A DNA stretch of 27,726 bases from an uncultured Bacteroides sp. GTDB taxonomy: Bacteria > Bacteroidota > Bacteroidia > Bacteroidales > Bacteroidaceae. Every line of letters starts with the position of its first letter. The first letter of the stretch is position 1. Position numbers and translations under genes: made by a program. The DNA lies in NCBI GenBank assembly GCA_947071285.1, contig CAMTFK010000040.1:1-27726 (forward strand), read 5' to 3'. Positions 23,672 through 27,726 of the stretch are shown here, piece after piece. Below the pieces are notes generated by a model that ran no database searches, was not told the origin of the DNA, and saw only the letters and a list, made by a program, of their open reading frames with translations.

Positions 23672-23872
23672 TTAAACCAACTTAACAAACAGTTCGCCTT
23701 CTACTTCCTGAGTAGAGATTTTTTCTTCTCTTAACAACCAGCCAAGGCCTAAGAACAAATCTTTGTCTACCAACTTAGTAGCTTTCTTGATTTGTTTAGC
23801 AGTTAAACCTTCAGTTTCATTCAGTGCATTCCAAATTTTTCCTGCAGTTTCACCAGCTTTTTCTTTCAACAT
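23672..23872 (-). CDS. Small winged helix-turn-helix protein (DUF2582 type)
   Basis: 66 residues, with no signal or membrane segment. The pattern IWNALNETEGLTAKQIKKAT followed by FLGLGWLLREEKI and a short beta hairpin (VEGELFVKLV) is that of a one-domain winged helix. I place it in the DUF2582 family; its target and role are unknown. It is monocistronic, with a -7 element at 23954-23946 and a leader of about 70 nt. The palindrome array 24063-24145 lies upstream of its promoter. Confidence 0.85.
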   Translation of the reverse strand: MLKEKAGETAGKIWNALNETEGLTAKQIKKATKLVDKDLFLGLGWLLREEKISTQEVEGELFVKLV

Positions 23873-23945
23873 TTTCTTTTTGTTTTTAGTTATACATGCT
23901 TCATCTAAATTCTCTCATTGAGGAGGTTCAGATTTTATTTCAGCG

Positions 23946-23954
23946 GCAAAGATA
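23946..23954 (-). promoter_or_regulatory. -7 element of the DUF2582-type gene
   Basis: The minus strand reads TATCTTTGC, an exact TAnnTTTGY match. A short palindrome GTTATATAAC follows upstream (23964-23973). No -33 TTTG is seen. Confidence 0.6.
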
Positions 23955-24062
23955 GTTATTTTTATGTTATATAACACGTTATTATCCGCTTTTTTGCATT
24001 ATATGTCATAAAAAGAGCATTTTTTCAGCGAGTAAGACCAAAAGTAATAATCCATTCTATCA

Positions 24063-24145
24063 AAACAGACGGTCTGTTTAACCCAAACAGATGGTCTGTT
24101 TGCCCTCAATAGACGGTCTGTTTGGAGCAAATAGACCGTCTGTTT
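24063..24145. repeat. Four 17-bp palindromes with exact 22-bp period
   Basis: Units begin at 24063, 24085, 24107 and 24129. Unit 1 is the perfect palindrome AAACAGACGGTCTGTTT; unit 2 changes one base (AAACAGATGGTCTGTTT), unit 3 begins CAATAGAC, and unit 4 is AAATAGACCGTCTGTTT. The right arm GTCTGTTT is invariant in all four. The 5-bp spacers differ. Units 3 and 4 overlap the end of the C_GCAxxG_C_C gene. The palindrome shape is like TetR-family operators; phased placement on one DNA face suggests co-operative binding. Confidence 0.85.
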
Positions 24146-24588
24146 TCAAGATACTCAGCCCAGATGCGTGCAGCTTCCTCTACCATCCTGACACAGGGGC
24201 GTTTAGCATAATATTGTTCTGTACGCTCTTCGGGGGTTGCCACTCCTTCAGGTTTCTTCAAGCCTAATAATTCGGCACAGATGATAGAACCGTTCCGTTT
24301 TCTGAATTCAGCAGCCAGTTCCTGCACCAAAGCATAGTTGGCGCCTTTTCCTTCCCGGTCTTTAGGATCTGTAGCACCGGTTTCTAACCCGGCAAGCAGA
24401 AACATGCCGCATGCCGCGCCACACGTCTGCCTCATCCTGCCTATACCACCGCCGAAAGAGGCTGCCATACGGGCTGCTTGTTCCTCTGTAAATCCATACA
24501 TATCGGCAAAAGCGAGCACAACGGACTGGGAACAATTAAAGCCGCTCTTAAAATTTTCTACTGCTTTCTCTATTCTTTCTTCAAACAT
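24106..24588 (-). CDS. C_GCAxxG_C_C family protein
   Basis: 160 residues from the ATG at 24588, chosen because GGGAGAGGAAC directly precedes it, a rare clear Shine-Dalgarno here; the ATG at 24636 would overlap xth by 31 bp. The family cysteines are present: C19 (GFNCSQSVV), C56-GAA-C60-G (QTCGAACGMF), C104 (SIICAELLG) and C132 (KRPCVRMV). The family is redox- or metal-related by its cysteines, but its biochemical role is not established. The last codons (SICSKQTVY) are written by units 3 and 4 of the palindrome array, so its C-terminus is probably not ancestral. It is last in the mntH-xth set, 17 bp after xth. Confidence 0.88.
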   Translation of the reverse strand: MFEERIEKAVENFKSGFNCSQSVVLAFADMYGFTEEQAARMAASFGGGIGRMRQTCGAACGMFLLAGLETGATDPKDREGKGANYALVQELAAEFRKRNGSIICAELLGLKKPEGVATPEERTEQYYAKRPCVRMVEEAARIWAEYLENRRSICSKQTVY

Positions 24589-24605
24589 TGTTCCTCTCCC
24601 CCTCT

Positions 24606-25364
24606 TTATCCTTCTATTTCTAACAACATAGGGCAATGATCGGAATGTACGGCATTATTCAGTATACGCGCCTCTTTCAGCATCGGGCGAACCGGTTCGG
24701 TCACCATACAATAATCAATACGCCACCCCTTATTCTTGGCACGTGAATTGAAGCGGTAACTCCACCAGGTATATTCCTGCAGTTCAGGATGCAATGCTCG
24801 AAAAGTATCTATAAATCCCGCATCCAGAAAACGTGTCATCCACTCCCGCTCTTCCGGCAAAAAGCCACTATTAGTAGCGTTACGGATAGGGTCATGAATG
24901 TCTATTGCTTCATGGCAGATATTATAATCACCGCAAAGGATAAGTTTCGGGCGCGACTTCCGTAGTTCCGTCACATACTCCTGAAATTTCTCCAGCCACA
25001 CCATCTTGAATGCCTGGCGTTCGTCTCCGCTGGTTCCTGACGGATGATAAACGCTGACAACAGATATATCGCCATAATCGGCACGAATGAAACGGCCTTC
25101 ATTATCATATTCTTCTATACCCATGCCGTATTCCACATGATCTGGATCCAGCTTGCTAAGAATGGCAACCCCGCTATATCCTTTTTTCTGCGCGGAGTAC
25201 AAATAATGCTTATACCCCTTCAAGGCTTCTTCCGGATACTGGTCTGGTTGCAATTTCGTTTCCTGAATGCACACTACGTCAGCTTGTTCCTGCTCCAACC
25301 ATTCTGGTAAACCTTTGCTGACAGCTGCACGCAGTCCGTTTACGTTGTATGTAATAATTTTCAT
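24606..25364 (-). CDS. xth: Exodeoxyribonuclease III (AP endonuclease)
   Basis: 252 residues. Catalytic residues of the Xth/Ape1 family are visible: N7 (TYNVNGLR), E35 (IQETK), Y106 (VYHPSG), D146 and N148 (GDYNI), and D242-H243 (SDHCP). It cuts DNA at abasic sites and removes blocked 3' ends during base-excision repair, using Mg or Mn. The block AKNKGWRIDYCMV is the DNA-contact loop. It lies 24 bp after mntH on the same strand, so manganese import and oxidative-damage repair are probably co-expressed. Confidence 0.96.
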   Translation of the reverse strand: MKIITYNVNGLRAAVSKGLPEWLEQEQADVVCIQETKLQPDQYPEEALKGYKHYLYSAQKKGYSGVAILSKLDPDHVEYGMGIEEYDNEGRFIRADYGDISVVSVYHPSGTSGDERQAFKMVWLEKFQEYVTELRKSRPKLILCGDYNICHEAIDIHDPIRNATNSGFLPEEREWMTRFLDAGFIDTFRALHPELQEYTWWSYRFNSRAKNKGWRIDYCMVTEPVRPMLKEARILNNAVHSDHCPMLLEIEG

Positions 25365-25388
25365 ATTATTTATTTTTTGTATTATACT

Positions 25389-26651
25389 CTACGACAATTC
25401 AGATATCAATAACATTATATTCAACACCGTTACAATACCGGCAATAGTATAAAGCACGAAGCTACTCCACTTACTGTTGACGTATTGCCCCATCACTTTG
25501 CGGGAAGATGTCAGTCCCACTTGCAGGAAGACGGTAAACGGCAACTGTATACTCAGCACCATCTGCGAAATCAGCAACCCTTTAAAAGGATCTCCAATAA
25601 AGAATATCAGCAACAATGCGATACCCAATGAAAGCAACACACCCACCTGCGAGTGACTATCCTTAATATGATAAGACTCTCCGAAAATACCGGCGAAGAT
25701 AGAACCTGCCGCCATACCGCTGGTTATAGTGGAAGATATACCAGCCATCAGCAATGCCAGGGCAAACACTACAGCCGCACTACTTCCAAGCAAGGGTTCC
25801 AGCAACGATTTTGCCTGTTGCAGTTCTTCAACCTGAATACCGCTCTTAAAGAAAGTAGCAGCAGCCAGCAATATCATGGCACTATTGATAGCCCAACCCA
25901 CAATCATAGAAAAGAGCGTATCAAACAATTCGTATTTCAGGACTTTCCGTATGGAAGAATCATCCTGTTTATTATATTCGTGACTCTGAATCACCTCCGA
26001 ATGCAGAAACAGGTTATGAGGCATCACAACCGCTCCCAGCACACTCATAATTATCAGCATGCTTCCTTTCGGGAAAGCAGGTGTCACCCATCCTTCCACT
26101 GCCAACGGCCAGTCAATCTTCACCAGAAACAACTCATAAATAAAGGAAAGTCCGATGACAGAAACAAACGCAATAATGGAGCGTTCAATCTTCTTATATG
26201 AGTTTGTAAAGAGCATAATCACAACAAAAGCAGTCGTTAATATCGCTCCCCAGATTATCGGAATGTCAAAAAGCATCTCCAATGCAATGGCCCCTCCCAA
26301 AATCTCGGCAAGCGAAGTCGAAATGGACGCCAGCACCGCAGTACCCAGAATTGGACGGGACACCCACTTAGGAGTATACTTTGTGGCTGCTTCCGATAAA
26401 CACAAACCGGTCACAATACCCAAGTGAGCCACATTGTGTTGCAATACAATCAGCATAATCGTTGACAAGGTCACCACCCACAGCAGGGAATAACCAAATT
26501 CCGAACCTGCCGCAAAGTTAGAAGCCCAGTTTCCCGGATCAATAAAACCAACCGTCACCAGCAGTCCCGGTCCGATATATTTAAATACGTCCAGACCACC
26601 CAGATACCGCTTATGGTCTTTACGTTTCAAGTCTTTCAGAATATTTTTCAT
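25389..26651 (-). CDS. mntH: Nramp-family Mn2+/metal-proton symporter
   Basis: 420 residues from the ATG at 26651; the ATG at 26702 would add 17 residues without similarity to the family. About 11 membrane helices are present. Helix 1 carries the metal motif D38-P-G-N41 (GFIDPGNWAS) and helix 6 carries M210-P-H-N213 (VVMPHNLFLHS), the canonical set for Mn or Fe. It imports divalent metal with protons across the inner membrane. A 12-bp dyad CGTAA-AA-TTACG (26670-26681) lies just upstream but is too short to call an operator. It probably leads the mntH-xth-C_GCAxxG_C_C operon. Confidence 0.95.
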   Translation of the reverse strand: MKNILKDLKRKDHKRYLGGLDVFKYIGPGLLVTVGFIDPGNWASNFAAGSEFGYSLLWVVTLSTIMLIVLQHNVAHLGIVTGLCLSEAATKYTPKWVSRPILGTAVLASISTSLAEILGGAIALEMLFDIPIIWGAILTTAFVVIMLFTNSYKKIERSIIAFVSVIGLSFIYELFLVKIDWPLAVEGWVTPAFPKGSMLIIMSVLGAVVMPHNLFLHSEVIQSHEYNKQDDSSIRKVLKYELFDTLFSMIVGWAINSAMILLAAATFFKSGIQVEELQQAKSLLEPLLGSSAAVVFALALLMAGISSTITSGMAAGSIFAGIFGESYHIKDSHSQVGVLLSLGIALLLIFFIGDPFKGLLISQMVLSIQLPFTVFLQVGLTSSRKVMGQYVNSKWSSFVLYTIAGIVTVLNIMLLISELS

Positions 26652-26713
26652 TGTTCGTTCTTTTAATGGCGTAAAATTACGAAATAATAACAAGCGATAC
26701 ATACTTTCAGTTC

Positions 26714-26750
26714 AAAAAAGAAGCCCCCGGCATTTTGAAATACCGAGGGC
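26714..26750 (-). terminator. Intrinsic terminator after the TSCPD gene
   Basis: On the minus strand GCCCTCGGTAT pairs with the strand ending GCCGGGGGC when G-U pairs are allowed (26750-26738 with 26735-26723). CTTCTTTTTT follows. Because of the G-U pairs it works well only in this direction. Confidence 0.8.
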
Positions 26751-26783
26751 AAACCTATGTTTTCTAAAAGTACGGGGATTTAA

Positions 26784-27029
26784 TTAGAATCCCATTTCAT
26801 GCAGTGCCCGACATAACTGATCCGGACAAGAAGTAGAACGTCTTCCACAACGGATACCTTCCAGGCGAGAGATCACATCACCCACCGGCATTCCCTTCAC
26901 CAACCGGGAAACGCCTTGTAAATTACCGTTACAACCTCCCCAAAATGCAATATCCGTTATTATATTATTTTCTATTTCCAATTCGATGTGAGAACTACAC
27001 GTACCTTGAGTCTTATAAGTATACTTCAT
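26784..27029 (-). CDS. TSCPD-domain protein (TIGR03905-like)
   Basis: 81 residues. Four conserved cysteines: C11 (GTCSSHIE), C33 (GGCNGN), C61 (IRCG) and C68 in the namesake TSCPD-like motif (STSCPDQL). The domain is related to the C-terminal zinc-binding part of some ribonucleotide reductases; the free-standing form has no settled function. Its ATG overlaps the stop codon of yebC by one base (TAATG), which implies translational coupling. A terminator follows. Confidence 0.9.
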   Translation of the reverse strand: MKYTYKTQGTCSSHIELEIENNIITDIAFWGGCNGNLQGVSRLVKGMPVGDVISRLEGIRCGRRSTSCPDQLCRALHEMGF

Positions 27030-27726
27030 TACTCTTCACTCTCCTCCGGCTTCATGTTGGTATAAACCGTTTGTACATCATCAAATTCTTCGAGGCGTTC
27101 TATCATCTTATCGAGAGTCTCACGTTGCTCGGGAGTCACCTCCTTCGTATCGTTCGGAATATAGGTAAACTCACCACCGACATCCTCGAAGCCACACTCT
27201 TCCAGATGTTTCTGGATAGCTGCATAGCTCTTCGGATCACCATAAATAGTGATTGTACCTTCTTCTTCATCCTCTTCAAACTCATCATCTACATCGTAGT
27301 CAATCAAGTCGAGGATAAGTTCTTCCATATCTATGCCATCCTTCTTCTTGAAAGTAAACATGCATTTATGGTCGAACAAGAAAGCTAATGAGCCCATAGT
27401 GCCCAGGTTTCCGCCAAACTTATTGAATACGGAACGAACATCGGCAACTGTACGAGTGGTGTTATCTGTCAACGTATCTACAAATACAGCAATACCGTGG
27501 GGACCGTATCCTTCATAAGTCATTCCTTTGTAGTCGCTCTGGTCCTTACCCATCGCGTTCTTGATAGCGCGGTCAATGTTATCCTTCGGCATGTTCTCAC
27601 GCTTGCAGGTAGCAATCACCGAACGTAAAGTCGGGTTATTTTCCGGCTCCGGGCCACCAGCCTTCACAGCAATAGCAATTTGTTTACCCAGTCTTGTAAA
27701 GGTCTTTGCCATATGACCCCATCTTT
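27029..27726 (-). CDS. yebC: YebC/PmpR-family protein, 5' end outside the window
   Basis: 231 codons are in the window. The frame stays open to the right edge: upstream of the ATG at 27712 it encodes R-W-G-H, matching the family N-terminus (normally M-G-R-A-F...RWGxM). That ATG is therefore internal and the true start is just beyond the window. Recognisable family blocks are AIAVKAGGPEPENNP, NMPKDNIDRAIK and YEGYGPHGIAV; an acidic insert (DDEFEEDEEEG) sits in domain 3. YebC-type proteins are cytoplasmic; some act as DNA-binding regulators, and recent work links the family to translation of polyproline stretches. It is coupled to the TSCPD gene. Confidence 0.94.
   Translation of the reverse strand, partial: RWGHMAKTFTRLGKQIAIAVKAGGPEPENNPTLRSVIATCKRENMPKDNIDRAIKNAMGKDQSDYKGMTYEGYGPHGIAVFVDTLTDNTTRTVADVRSVFNKFGGNLGTMGSLAFLFDHKCMFTFKKKDGIDMEELILDLIDYDVDDEFEEDEEEGTITIYGDPKSYAAIQKHLEECGFEDVGGEFTYIPNDTKEVTPEQRETLDKMIERLEEFDDVQTVYTNMKPEESEE

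Noticed and set aside
24063..24145. CRISPR array
   Set aside because: Units are palindromes of 17 bp separated by only 5 bp, with no cas genes nearby; spacers are far too short.
26670..26681. Dyad CGTAA-AA-TTACG before mntH as a metal-regulator operator
   Set aside because: Only five base pairs per arm in AT-rich DNA; too likely by chance to call.
26652..26702. Upstream ATG for mntH at 26702
   Set aside because: The added residues are not typical of Nramp proteins, and ATG 26651 gives the usual short basic N-terminus.

Overview
This window is chromosomal DNA from a member of the Bacteroidota, most likely the genus Bacteroides; I cannot fix the species from sequence alone. The evidence is a upxY/upxZ capsule locus, promoters of the Bacteroides type (TAnnTTTG at -7, weak or no Shine-Dalgarno), a fimbrillin-type lipoprotein and a periplasmic-sensor hybrid histidine kinase. 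It is a junction between an accessory, phase-variable capsule locus (about 1-3000) and an ordinary housekeeping region (about 3000-27726).

Left end (1-3000): the minus strand holds the beginning of a capsular polysaccharide operon, upxY, upxZ and then a sugar-nucleotide epimerase cut by the window edge. Upstream of upxY is a 205-bp segment bounded by perfect 17-bp inverted repeats (1368-1384 and 1556-1572). It contains one good Bacteroides promoter that points to the right, away from the capsule genes, so the sequenced molecule is in the phase-OFF state. Further right are poorly recognised plus-strand ORFs and a four-unit array of a GGGTGTAGC-type motif with a strict 22-bp period.

Middle (3000-15121): an OmpA-family outer-membrane protein (+) converges on a hybrid sensor kinase (-) across a strong bidirectional terminator. 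Plus-strand sets follow: sbcD-sbcC (DNA-end nuclease), then map-rmuC-xpt (methionine aminopeptidase, recombination-limiting protein, xanthine phosphoribosyltransferase).

Right (15142-27726): the minus strand holds blaI-blaR1 (a repressor and an M56 metalloprotease whose periplasmic tail looks like two ExbD modules), with three operator-like dyads spaced 21 bp upstream. It then holds two Na+/H+ antiporter genes and lepA. A plus-strand pair, a fimbrillin-like lipoprotein and pdxH, diverges from lepA. Leftward genes follow again: a small winged-helix protein, an mntH-xth-C_GCAxxG_C_C gene set whose 3' end is overwritten by four 22-bp-spaced 17-bp palindromes, and a translationally coupled yebC-TSCPD pair cut by the right edge.

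The least explained structures are the two unrelated four-unit 22-bp-period arrays (2219-2306 and 24063-24145), the phased operators of blaI, and the M56-ExbD fusion. I saw no tRNA, rRNA, insertion sequence or CRISPR array.
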